Positions 11,274-21,604 of a DNA stretch of 64,000 bases are shown in pieces. Under the pieces are notes generated by a model that worked only from the letters and a program-made list of their open reading frames with translations, had not been told where the DNA came from and did no database searches. Origin of the DNA: Lepraria neglecta. Taxonomy: Eukaryota > Ascomycota > Lecanoromycetes > Lecanorales > Stereocaulaceae. Positions within the stretch are counted from its first letter, which is position 1; every line of letters begins with the position of its first letter. A program made the translations under genes and the position numbers. The stretch covers positions 3,100,001 through 3,164,000 of the forward strand of contig CM065651.1 in assembly GCA_033220425.1 (NCBI GenBank), read 5' to 3'.

Positions 11274-12269
11274 CTAGGCTCCGTGACACTCTTGAAAATG
11301 GGGTAGTATTTCCTTCTCAGGGTACAGGAGCTGCTTCTTCCAATACAGCCAGGATGTCCTTGTCTCGCCTTTTCCCCGGAGCGATTCATTGTGTTGAGCA
11401 TATTGCCTTCTTATCTCAAGTGGTAGGTCATGCTCGTCCAGATATTCCCGGCCATACAAAGTGAATGCTTTCAGGCAGCCCAAGCAACGTAGTCCGGCAT
11501 CGATGGTGGTTGCAATGAGATCTAAGAATGGCAGCGGAGCTAGATACAGTTCTGGAAAGCGGAAGTGGACTCGTTGTTTTCCCTTTGGAGCCTTTCGCCC
11601 GGATTTGCTAGCTTCTCCCCTACTAATAAGATACCGCACCTTCGTCGATGTTTGCTGGCTGTAAGGATTCCGAGGGTCTTCCGACAAAACGTTGAGCTTT
11701 GGCAGCTTCTCCAAGTCCTTCGGTCGCACTCTATATCGATTGCTCGCGTCGTTTTGTGTAATCGGTAGGAACTCAAGCTTCTCTGCACCACACCTCAAGC
11801 AGCAGCGCTGCAGCCCGGATAGGAAAACGTAACCGCCGAATTGCATGCATGTGGTACATGAAGGGCTGACGAGGACACTATGGATACGGGAAACTGAGAA
11901 GTATGGCGTTAGCTCTCCGTACTGGAGGAGAGCAATGAGACTGTGGGCGTAGCTGAGAATATGGTTGTACTGAGGCAGGGACTGAATCAGGAGGGTAGCG
12001 CGGGAGGTTGTTGCCTTACTGTTTCGTAGAGATAGAACGTCCAGCTCAAGAAGGATCATATGTAGTATTTCAAGTGGCAGTTCCTCCAAAGCTCCGAGGG
12101 ATGACTTGAAATCGGGAGAGTATGGTTTCCGATCGTCGGGATCGGGTTGTGTAACTTTCTGATATCTAGAAACATCGCCCTCGCCACCTTCGATGTGAGC
12201 AGTCAGCCACTTCAGTTTGAGAATGTCAGGGACATCCGTAGAGCCAAATAGGCTGGCTATGTCTTTCAT
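11274..12269 (-). CDS. F-box domain protein
   Basis: Intact single-exon gene of 331 residues. The F-box is at about residues 63-110: ALEELPLEILHMILLEL opens it, then VLSLRNSKATTSRATLL, the usual Leu-Pro-x-Glu-Ile core. F-box proteins are the substrate adaptors of SCF (Skp1-cullin-F-box) ubiquitin ligases. Downstream sits a cysteine group (CTTCMQFGG, then CCLRCGAEKLEF; Cys-x2-Cys pairs about 20 residues apart) that could bind zinc, as in several fungal F-box families, and an RPKDLEKLP stretch. No LRR or WD repeats are visible, so the substrate cannot be guessed. The ATG at 12269 follows an AT-rich leader and no earlier in-frame ATG extends it. Confidence 0.85.
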   Translation of the reverse strand: MKDIASLFGSTDVPDILKLKWLTAHIEGGEGDVSRYQKVTQPDPDDRKPYSPDFKSSLGALEELPLEILHMILLELDVLSLRNSKATTSRATLLIQSLPQYNHILSYAHSLIALLQYGELTPYFSVSRIHSVLVSPSCTTCMQFGGYVFLSGLQRCCLRCGAEKLEFLPITQNDASNRYRVRPKDLEKLPKLNVLSEDPRNPYSQQTSTKVRYLISRGEASKSGRKAPKGKQRVHFRFPELYLAPLPFLDLIATTIDAGLRCLGCLKAFTLYGREYLDEHDLPLEIRRQYAQHNESLRGKGETRTSWLYWKKQLLYPEKEILPHFQECHGA

Positions 12270-12690
12270 TTGACTGAGGGAAAGAAGGGCCCGATTAGGG
12301 GTGGAGGATTGAGGGTGCAGCGCGTTGATACAAACTTGCGGTCTAGGTCATGGTGGGTATATACTTGAATAGCCGTACAAAGTCTGTTCCGTAGCAATTG
12401 AGGTGTCGAAGTTGGGTGTTGGCATATTTGTATTGATGCCAAGCCTTTGATGCTCTGACCAATCATCTTTCCCTGGCGATCTGACTGTTCTATTCATTTA
12501 AAGCCAAGGTTTCTGCCTGGCCTGCTGGACTAAGAAAGCTCCCTCCAGCAGGTCCTTCCTCTACAGCTCGCAAGTACTCATTGTTTTGGAAGGCTTATCC
12601 TACCGGTTCTGCGATATTGATATTAGAACTACTAAGAGATATTCCCTTTTCATACTAATTGTTTCAGATCCCTCTGTTCTAGGATCAACC

Positions 12691-13140
12691 ATGGCAGAAT
12701 CAGCTACCCCAGAAGTCTGGTACGAAGCAAACTGCCATTGTGCAGCCATTAAATACAAAGTCAAACTTCCCTCGCTCGACAGTCTCGAAATCATGATCTG
12801 CAACTGCTCCATTTGCACCAAAAATGGCTACTTCAATGTCTACCCCAAGCGAACAGACCTGGTCTACATCCAAGGCGAGGACTCCGTCAAGGGTTATCTC
12901 TTTGGCAAAAAGGCGCACATGCATAAGTTTTGCCCGACGTGCGGCTCTTCTCTCTTTGTGGAACCGGAAATGGATGATGTTGAGGGGATGGCACTCAATG
13001 TAATACTCTTGATCATATTTTGCGCCTGGAGATTTGCTGACACTGTGAAGGTTCGGATGATCAAGGACATTGACCTGGACATGCTCAAGTACAAGAAATT
13101 CGATGGGAAGACGAAGCTGCAACCTCCATACAATCCTTGA
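12691..13140 (+). CDS. GFA/CENP-V-type zinc protein (glutathione-dependent formaldehyde-activating family)
   Basis: Predicted 132-residue protein starting MAESATPEVWYEANCHC. The zinc-binding cysteines of the GFA fold are present: C15 and C17 (NCHC), C37, C39 and C42 (CNCSIC), and C81 and C84 (CPTCGSS). Family members condense formaldehyde with glutathione or have unrelated roles, so the substrate is open. I place a 51-nt intron at 13000-13050 (GTAATA ... GTGAAG): it removes a hydrophobic insert and restores the family-like LNVRMIKDIDLD. This intron is a multiple of three without a stop, so unspliced RNA would still encode protein. Upstream in-frame sequence from 12586 lacks family similarity and is probably leader. 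Confidence 0.85.
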   Translation: MAESATPEVWYEANCHCAAIKYKVKLPSLDSLEIMICNCSICTKNGYFNVYPKRTDLVYIQGEDSVKGYLFGKKAHMHKFCPTCGSSLFVEPEMDDVEGMALNVILLIIFCAWRFADTVKVRMIKDIDLDMLKYKKFDGKTKLQPPYNP

Positions 13141-13943
13141 TGTATGCGATTTGAAGGTTTTCAACATGTTCTGGAAAAACGATGGCTCAACTCATTGAAT
13201 AAGTTGTTCCATTTCGCTTTTCCCTGCAACACATCTGTCCGTAAGCGGTTTCCAAGACGTGCAGCAACTATATGTACTGCCACCAGCAACATAGTCTCGA
13301 GCCTTAATGTATCTTGTCGTGAATTAGTTATAGATTAAAAGTCTGTGACAACGCTAGCCTCCGCTCTAAGGATAAATCATTATTTCACGCAGCCCGTTGG
13401 AAGCACATAGCTGCGTGGGTGTGCAGGCTTCCATAACGTTCCTAGCGGCTTCTAGCGGCGGGTCCTGCGCCACCTCGAATGGCCCCCAAAGCGTCAACCA
13501 TGGAACTTCCAGGGGCCCAAAGTCAATCAAGCATACCGCTCCCAACCTTTGTTCAACGATCTGACAGCTGTGGGACTGTGAGTCGCCTCAAGAAATCTAC
13601 AAATGCTATGACTTAACCCTGAGAACCCTATAGGGCGTCCTGCGGGCTATCTAAGGAAGACAGGGTTCGCCAAAGGAGGTATGTTGGCCCGAGCTCTCTA
13701 CAACATCCCAGTCGTTGTTGCGCGTCTGTAGGAATCTCGCCGTAGCTTGCATCGAATTTCATTCAGCAGAATCTTTATAGGAAACACCTCTCGCCTAATC
13801 TTCCTCAGCACAAAATCTCGTCATTGATTCTGCACCACCTCCATCCTTGTACTACTTGCTTCAGAATACCTCGAATCTCACCAAGCTAGCAGAGGCCCAA
13901 TGTATACCAACAAGCGGTGAGGCGGATTCCCACCACCGCCGAC
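13141..13943. other. intergenic, upstream region of the sugar transporter
   Basis: About 800 bases with no convincing open frame on either strand and no RNA gene that I can see. A GC-richer patch lies at about 13400-13560. The last 100 bases before the transporter ATG form its probable leader and include an upstream ATG at about 13899 whose frame stops after six codons, a possible tiny uORF. Confidence 0.45.
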
Positions 13944-15905
13944 ATGGAGCACATCCATAAATGGAATGTGGTCCACCGGTTAGAGAAACGCCAGCTTCTC
14001 GGCGCTATTAATTGCGTTGCGGGTCTCGCAATTTTCTTCTTTGGGTATGACCAAGGGATGATGGGCGGCGTCAACAATGCCGAGAACTACTACGACACTA
14101 CAATGCACTTCGGACATAAAGACCCGCAGACGGGAGCTGTTGTTGTTACTAATACTGTACTTCAAGGTGGAATCGTAAGTAAGACGGCAACAGAAGAACA
14201 AGGAAGGATGCTGATTCTAGACAGGTCTCTGCGTACTATTTCGGCACCTTGGTTGGCTGCTTGATCGGAGGCTCCTTCGGAGATCGCTACGGAAGAATCA
14301 AGACTATCGGCCTAGGATCTGGATGGGCCGTTTTTGGAGCTTTACTGCAGACTACTGCCCAAAACTCCAAATGGATGATATACGGTAAGCTTCTCATTTC
14401 TCCCCTGTAATCCAAGATCCTCTTACCAACACCCCCACTGACCCTCATACCTTCCAGCCCGCGTATTCAACGGCCTCGGAACCGGCATGCTCAACGCCAT
14501 CGTCCCCGTCTGGGCTACTGAAACAGCCGAACACACCTCACGCGGCCAATTCGTAGCCATAGAGTTCACGCTCAACATCTTCGGTGTCGTTTTCGCGTAC
14601 TGGATCGAATACGCGTGTTCGTTCTACGGTGACGGCACCAGTGCTTTCATCTGGCGCTTTCCGATTGCTTTTCAGATAGTGCCGCTGCTGGGACTTTTTG
14701 CAATTGTCTGGTTCTTTCCTGAGAGTCCGCGGTGGTTGACGAAGGTGGGGAGGGAGGCGGAGGCGAGGTATATTCTTGGAAGGTTGAGGGGAGAGGAGGG
14801 AGAGGATCGGGGCAACGCGGAAACGGAGTTCCAGGATATTAGGAGTATTGCGGAACTAGAGCGGAAGACGAGTCATTCCCAAAACTATGTATACATGCTA
14901 TTCGGCATTGGCAGCGGCAAGCTGCACATTGGGAGACGCGTTCAGTTGGTAATCTGGCTGCAGATCATGCAGGAGTGGATCGGAATCGCGGGCGTGACTA
15001 TCTATCAACCTACAGTCTTCAGGATTGCAGGCATCAGCAACGCAGACAGTGGCTGGGTTTCTGGCCTGAATAATACTATTTACATGGTGAGTATCCCGGC
15101 CTCGGCCCTGAGTCCTTTTTTATTGTCCAATCTTTTGCGCACACCCACTCGTCACTCGAAGCCAATTCTGACAGAACCGCAGCTCTCAACCCTCGTCTGC
15201 GTCTTCACCCTCGACCGTATCGGCCGTCGATGGACGTTGTACTGGGGCTCCGTCGTCATGGGCCTCTCAATGTTCCTCGCCGGGGCCTTCTCCCGGCTCG
15301 GTATAGAACATACAGGCGACGCAGCTAAGCTCTATGGCGGCGCAGCCGTATTCTTCGTCTACCTGTTCACCGCGACCTTTGGAGCAACGTGGCTTACAGT
15401 CCCTTGGCTTTATCCGGCTGAGATATTCCCGCTGGAGGTGAGGGCGAGGGGTAATGCGTGGGGGGTTGTGGGGTGGAGTATTGGGAATGGGTGGTTGACG
15501 CTTTTATGTCCTGGTGGGTGGTGTCTCTCCACTGTCTACTTTGCAATGTTGGGCTTGGTTTGTAGGTTGAAGGATTGGGCTGATGGGAGAAACGCAGTGA
15601 TGTTCGACGCTTTGGACGAGAAAACCCTCTACATCTTCGGCGCATGCAATGTTCTCGCCATCCCAATGGTCTACTGCTTGTATCCTGAGACCAATCAACG
15701 CACACTTGAAGAGATAAATATCGTTTTTGCTTCGGACAGTATCTGGACCTGGGAAGCTGAAAGAAATTTCAAGATTTTGAAAGAGCGGGATGCTAAGCTA
15801 GTGCAAGCGGCTGAGGAGGCTAGGATGTTGGACGATCATCATAACAATAGTAGTGGGGGTATCGGTGATAAAGAGGAGAAGCCGGCGGATGTGGAGATGA
15901 AGTAG
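13944..15905 (+). CDS. MFS sugar transporter (hexose-transporter family)
   Basis: Predicted 552-residue plasma-membrane sugar porter in five exons: 13944-14174, 14225-14384, 14458-15086, 15183-15513 and 15598-15905. Family marks are FFFGYDQGMMGGV in the first helix, GGSFGDRYGRIKTIG after helix 2, PESPRWLTKVGREAEAR before the central loop, the DRIGRRWTLYWG signature, PWLYPAEIFPLEVRARG and YPETNQRTLEE near the end. Twelve hydrophobic segments are visible. The C-terminal tail is acidic and lysine-rich. Introns 3 (96 nt) and 4 (84 nt) are multiples of three and free of stops. Removing them restores alignment with the paralogue at 33.4 kb, giving LTLLCPVMFDALDEK at the last join. The two genes share the exact positions of introns 1 and 2. 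Substrate cannot be read from sequence; glucose, fructose, xylose and quinate transporters share these motifs. Confidence 0.92.
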
Positions 15906-16892
15906 GTGGTCCAGTGCATTCCTTTAGGAGTAGGCTTGGAGAGCTAACGTTAGGCTGCTGTAGGAGATTAGGAGGCGCGGAGGAGGGGCAGTGGTTACTT
16001 GAAGATGATGATCTGTGAAGATCCTGTTCGCCTGATGGACGAATACGGCCAGGAGGCCTGCAAAAGGGAGCACTTGAAGATGCTGGTTAGTGAGCACGAC
16101 GGCGAACGTACATGCAACGCAGGCTGATTTTTGGGTTCAGATCCGAGCCACCCCATGCACACCTCCAGATTCCAGAGTCAACATCGCCCTTCGGGGAGAA
16201 CAAGTCTGAGCCGAGAGACCGGTCTCAGGAGCAGAGGATATGGCATAAAAGGCTACCTAGTAGCAGAACTGGTGTCAAGGAACATGTCTCAGCAGAAAGC
16301 GGTAGTCCAAGAGCTTTCTTGGAGCACAATTCTTGCCAAAAGACCTATCTCAGGAGCAGTGAATAGATGGATTGAGAGGTTACAATCCCGACGAGTACGC
16401 TACGAATGGGGCCGAGGCTGCCATAAGGATTTGATTCTTGAGTGCATTTCGATAGTGGCAGGTTGTATGAAGCCTGCTCGGTCGATTGGTGTTCCTTCCG
16501 AGGCGCTTGGAAGCAAGACTGGGATGCAACGGTCACTGGGCTTAAGAGCATATTGTTCATTGTAATAGCGAGACACTTTTTCAACTCTTTTTACTTGCAT
16601 TAAGCATTTAGTAGCTTCTATAGAAACATGTTTAAGTCTTTGCATAAAAGTGACGTGGGCCATGATTGAAGCTCGTCATGTCCTACGTACGTAGGATAGT
16701 CCGAGTGCTACCTAGAAGACCTTCCCCGGCTACATATAGAGCTGTCATATTTGTGCCCCCTCAGTATTGCAATCCTCCGTTGTAAATAGGCTCGACGCCA
16801 CCTCAAAGCTGAACACAGATCTTATGTAATCATCGAAAGCCTATGGGGTCTTATCCCCTGATATGTGAGGGGTTCGGAATACATTAAAAGCT
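15906..16892. other. intergenic region, no supported gene
   Basis: Nearly 1 kb downstream of the transporter. A 144-codon plus frame (16131-16565) has no domain, biased composition and no splice context, so I do not call it. No repeat or RNA gene noticed. Confidence 0.4.
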
Positions 16893-17500
16893 TCAAGCAT
16901 AATTCAATATCAAGATTTGCCGTGGCGAAGAATGACCTGCAGAGGTTGAGGATGGCCAGTGCCAAAGCTCGGAGCCTTGTGGTCGAAGCGTTGAAGCTGG
17001 GCTCTCCCTACCACAGCCTATTTGAGATATGTCTGTCTCCACCGTGCTGCTCATCCTCGCAAAGTCTCTCCCAGTTTGTATTTGTGACTTGATTCGAACA
17101 ATTTCTCCCTTCTTCCACGAGGCCGGTGTGGCAGCAATGGCGGTTTCAAGCGGAAAAGACACAACGTGCCTCATGCTCCAGGCCTTATGCTCCGGGTGCT
17201 TGCTCAGTGATTTTGCCAAGGGGCCTTCAGCGTAGGATTCAATTTGCATGGAGACGGCAAGTTTCTTTCACTAATGTGGCGTTGGTGTACCTGAGACTGC
17301 TGGCAAACACGGAGTCCTGCATCAAAGGAATTCCTAGAAGGAGAGATTTTTCCCACTCCTATTTTGTTTTTGACAGAGACGTAGCCTTCACTGCTTGTTT
17401 CTTCACTTGCCTTCAGATCACTTTTCGGTTGCTCACCGCCCTTCTCCTTTTCGACGAGAAACACAACAGTTCCAGAAGCAGCCTCCGACATCAAATTCAA
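16893..17500 (-). CDS. possible small two-exon gene, unrecognised
   Basis: Two minus-strand frames look like exons of one short gene. Exon 1 starts at ATG 17500 (MNLMSEAASGTVVFLVEKE) and reads to a CAG|GTACACC donor near 17285. Exon 2 carries HPEHKAWSMRHVVSFPLETA and WKKGEIVRIKSQIQTGRDFA and stops at 16893. An acceptor just before HPEH keeps the frame with an intron of roughly 107 nt, but other acceptors are possible. The product would be about 165 residues, soluble, with no domain I know. It would be transcribed away from the coiled-coil gene at 17808, sharing a 300-base upstream region. Against it, there is no known family and the end is weakly defined. Confidence 0.35.
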
Positions 17501-17807
17501 CGGGTTTTCCTGGGAAGCTGCATCCCGCTAAGCCCTAGGAATCCCTTAATTTGCGCGAAAGTGAGGAAGCAGCGACATTTATTGGTGGGAAATGGCCGAG
17601 TCCACGTCGTGGCTTCCCTCTAACCAAAGAAAAGCTAGTTCCAAACCTTATTCATGAGTTAACGAAATTAGCGCATAATCTTAGCGCATCAGTCATCTTG
17701 TCACAAAATCGATGGGAACGCGTAATAAATCATATTTTCGTTAAAGTTGCTCCTTTCTTCTCTACAAATCTCCATGTACAACAACTCGAGGAGCTGGAAT
17801 AGGAAGG

Positions 17808-20800
17808 ATGGGGGTTACGGAGAAGCGAAAACGCGCCATAGCTGAGAACTACTTCGACGACAATAGGAAACGAGCAAGACCAGAAGGTGAGAGAGAGGCA
17901 GGAGATGAAAGCTCACCTGAACAACCTCGAGAGCGTGAATATCACGGCAGCCCAGAAGATTCACCCTTAAATCTCCACGATCGTGACTTCCCCAAATCTC
18001 CCGCCACCCGGGAGTCACTTCCATCAATACTTCATCCTAATTGCCGTCCACAATCTGGCAAAAGACATCACTCCTACAATAATAGAGACTATCCTCTCAG
18101 TCCTGTATCACGAAGCCCTGAGTACCTACCAGAGGAACTAACAGAGCAAGAAAGCAAATGTAAGTAAATAAACAACAGTTGAGCTTGAGTGGCGTCACCT
18201 CAACTGTTTGTTGATATCTCCCCCCGCGGACGTTGCTGATCATCACAACAGCAGATACCTACAATCCTCGCCAACCTTCATGGACCTCTACTACTACAGA
18301 ACGGGCACGAGATTTACGCATAGACACCGTTCGCACTATCAATAAGTTGGATCCAAGAAGTCCAGAGTACAACCCACGGGAGATGGCTTATGGGACTGAC
18401 AAAGGTAAGATTGCCACCTTCACCTCCAAGTCAAAGCGGGGACTCGATTGCCTCTAGTGTTCCTAAGTAAGCGTTGTTACTGACAAGATCTAGAGGATGA
18501 AAGGGCCCGTCGTCATCCACTTAAAGGTACTCGAAGAGATTCATACGATAGCTACCGGCCCGAGAGGGCCATATTATCTCGTCGAAAATCTGAGGCAATG
18601 GCTCCGCCACCCCAGAGCGCGACCATGAAGCCTACTCCATCAGAGAGCTCGACTCCGAAGACAGCTCTGCCGGTCGTCAGCAAAGAGATCTCGTTGCCAA
18701 GGGGTCCAAGTACATCCCAGACATCCGTCCTAGATGGCTTGACCAAATTTGCCCAGTCAATCACCTCAGCAGCGACGTTGTCCGTGAAACAGGACTCCAC
18801 AAAACAGCAAGCTACCGCTCAAGAGCGACAACGTGATCGACAGCGAAGACACAAGCAGCATTTCATCACGCTTATCGAAGACAGCGAGTTGAGAGCAGAT
18901 GGTCTAACCAGATCCGTAAGCCGGCTCGAAAAGCAAATCCAGTACAACTCCGGTAGCCAGGCCATCATCGCCAGCAAATTAGCATCAAGCATGCAGCAAA
19001 AAAGTGCGTCTCTTGGTAAACTTGATCCACTAGATGACACCAGCGTCAACAGAGATATTTCAAGATTACGCGCTGAGCCTAGGAATCTTGGTGAGGACTT
19101 TCGAGACCTCAGAAGAAAATCCCATAGGCACGACGACATAGATACACGACGACTGATTACAAAAGACGACCTCCGAAGTCACGTCGATGATGCCCTTATA
19201 CCCACGAGAAGAGAGCTTTCTAAGCAGTCTGATGATTTCTCCAGTCTAAATCAGAAGCTCTCCGACCTTGTGGGCGTCTATGGGCAGCGCCACCAACATG
19301 GACAAGAGAAAGAGACTAAAATTGCCAAGCGCCTTGATGACCTAGACGGCGGTGTTGGCGAGATCCAAGCGAGAATCTCGAGTGTAGAAGACACTTTAAA
19401 GAGACTTGATATCGGTGTCAGCGAGACACAGACGAAGCTCTCAGGTTCAGACGAGACTCTAAAAATCCTGGAGGCTTTCGTGCGAGGAGACGATGAAGTT
19501 AACGAGCCCGGCTTAAGCACACTCATCCGGGAAGAAGCTAGCCAAACTTCAAGGATGCAAGGCCTTATTGGTAAGCTCAATGAGCAGATACAAGGGCTTG
19601 AGTCGAAATTAGCAGAGGTGAACAGCAAATTGGCACATATTCCAGAAACAGCTCAGAACAACCCTACCTCCTCGCTGGACATGGACAGCATCCGTGAAAA
19701 TAACAATGCCCTAGTGCAAGCCCAACAAGAACATGGGAGTTCCACACTATCGGAGGAAGTCGCGACCATCCGAGGACATATCGAGAGTCTTATAGAACAG
19801 CAAGATGGCAAGGATACATGTATTGCCTCTGATTATGAGAGATTAGAGAATCGTGTGGATCAACAAGCGGAGGAACTTAAAGCTCTAAGGCAGTCTCAAA
19901 CATCCAATGCTCGGATCAATCCACCCAATCCACCCCCGACGCCTCCTTTGGCAACTATGCCATTCAGGGCGGAGAACCCAAGCCATCAAAAAGTTCAAGA
20001 ACTCGAGACAGTTCTGCGGCATCTGGCCAATCGAATCAATGCCCTAGATACAGTTTTTAACGCCCAGCAACAGAAGTTCGACGGCCTAACCTCTGATCAT
20101 GTACTTTCAAGCATGATACTCCACTTGCGGAATATGTATCCCAACCTCCCTGCAAACGTGGCCATCTTAGTCGCCGACGTTGCCAGAGGCCAGATCAGTC
20201 TTGATGCTAGGCAAAAGGCGCTTGAAACGAAGCAGAACCACGTCGATTTTTTCATTACTAATTTACGCCCAAGTCTGAATAACATGGAGCAAGGACTTAC
20301 GGCAGCTACGAATGCCTCGGTCGAGACTAGGACTACTCTCGCAAAGCAAGCAGCTGATCTTGGTAGCCTACAGCAAGAAATATCAAGGCGCAAAGAGACC
20401 ACAGTTGATGACGAGACTAGAAAGCGCCTCTCCAGCCTTGACGAAAGGATCGTTGACATCTCAAAAAAGGTCGCAGATGTGGAGAGAGAGTATGCTACTA
20501 TGTCGGCAAGTTTCTCTACTAAGGTGAGCGCTGTAGCGTCGGATGTCAGCGCCTTGAAAGTTCAGTACAACTCAGTCAAATGGACAAAGGAACGACTTGA
20601 AGGAAAGGAGAAAGCCTTCCTTGCAGAGGGGAACATCAAGAGCATCCAATCTGACGGGGACGTGCAGCCAGGATCCTTAGTTACGTCGGACTCGGACACG
20701 CCACTCGGTGCACGAAGAGCCGGAAATAATTCGCGTGTACAAGAAAGCCCGATGTCAGAGCGTAAAAGGAAGCGAACTTCGGCTACCAGACTTGAAGATG

Positions 20801-20865
20801 AGGGTGTGGGTGCTCTTGAAGATCGACGTGCCGCTGGAAAGGGTCAACGAAGAGACAAATCTTGA
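17808..20865 (+). CDS. long coiled-coil protein, unrecognised
   Basis: Predicted 958-residue protein in three exons: 17808-18159, 18252-18404 and 18494-20865. The first 200 residues are disordered, rich in Arg/Ser/Pro/Glu, with nuclear-signal-like KRKRAIAEN and NRKRARPEG. From about residue 230 on, heptad patterns dominate (LTRSVSRLEKQI, IAKRLDDLDGGVGEIQARI, LNEQIQGLESKLAEVNSKL), interrupted by a proline-rich hinge (PPNPPPTPPLATMPF). The tail is basic again (SERKRKRTSATR). The pattern is that of a structural or scaffold protein, such as a spindle, nuclear or septal one, but no family signature supports a specific call. The ATG at 17808 follows a stop-containing leader. Both introns have GTAAG donors. 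Confidence 0.8.
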
Positions 20866-21604
20866 GAAATCGTCTTTGGGTGGAACAAATCACTACTCTG
20901 AAGACCTAGCAAGCTGGTGTCTTCATCGGTGGAGGTGAGGGAAGGGGCGAAGGATGTCTGGTGGCGTAGACAGGGCGGGGGCTACGTCTTGGCTTGCTAT
21001 TGGCAAGCATACAAGTATGGAAGGCCTTGGACTTGCATGGTTGGACGGCTTGGAGTTTGAACACCGAGCTGAGGAAGGACTGCTATTCCAGATACCCAAT
21101 TCGGCTCATTTTACGGCTCGCGTAAGAACGCTCAGTTCTCTGGGCTTTGTATGCATCATTAGCGATTTGTAATTAGAACAAGGAAAGCACAAACACATTC
21201 ATCTACATTCAATATTGCCGGAGTCTTTCAGATCGTAAATGCAAATAAAGTGATTTGGTAGTCTAGCTGCTTCGGGAAAAATCCTTGGCAAAGGGAGTCG
21301 TACCTTCCCCGAGCTTTGTTTTCAGTTTGTTTTCCCTTACTTCACTTCATAGGACTGAGAGATTCACCGTGTAGCGGTCTACTGACGTGTCTAATGTCCA
21401 CATCCTTTCTCATTCCATCTGTCAATGACCACTTACTTTAATTACACGGGCATTATCTAAGATCAGTAGCCACTATTTGAGATACGTTCCAGCTAGAAAG
21501 TCAGCCAGAGAGGGATGTTATCTCTCAATAACTTCATTTGAAGAAAATCCAATCTATATTTCTTCATCTTACTCTACTCGTTGAAGTCTACTTCCTCAGC
21601 CAAA
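20866..21604. other. intergenic, upstream of the chromodomain gene
   Basis: About 740 bases of spacer. The 3' part (21300-21600) is pyrimidine-rich on the plus strand, as common in fungal promoters and leaders. No gene or repeat supported. Confidence 0.45.

Noticed and set aside
16131-16565. 144-codon plus frame after the first sugar transporter
   Set aside because: No domain, no leader or intron context, and composition like spacer.
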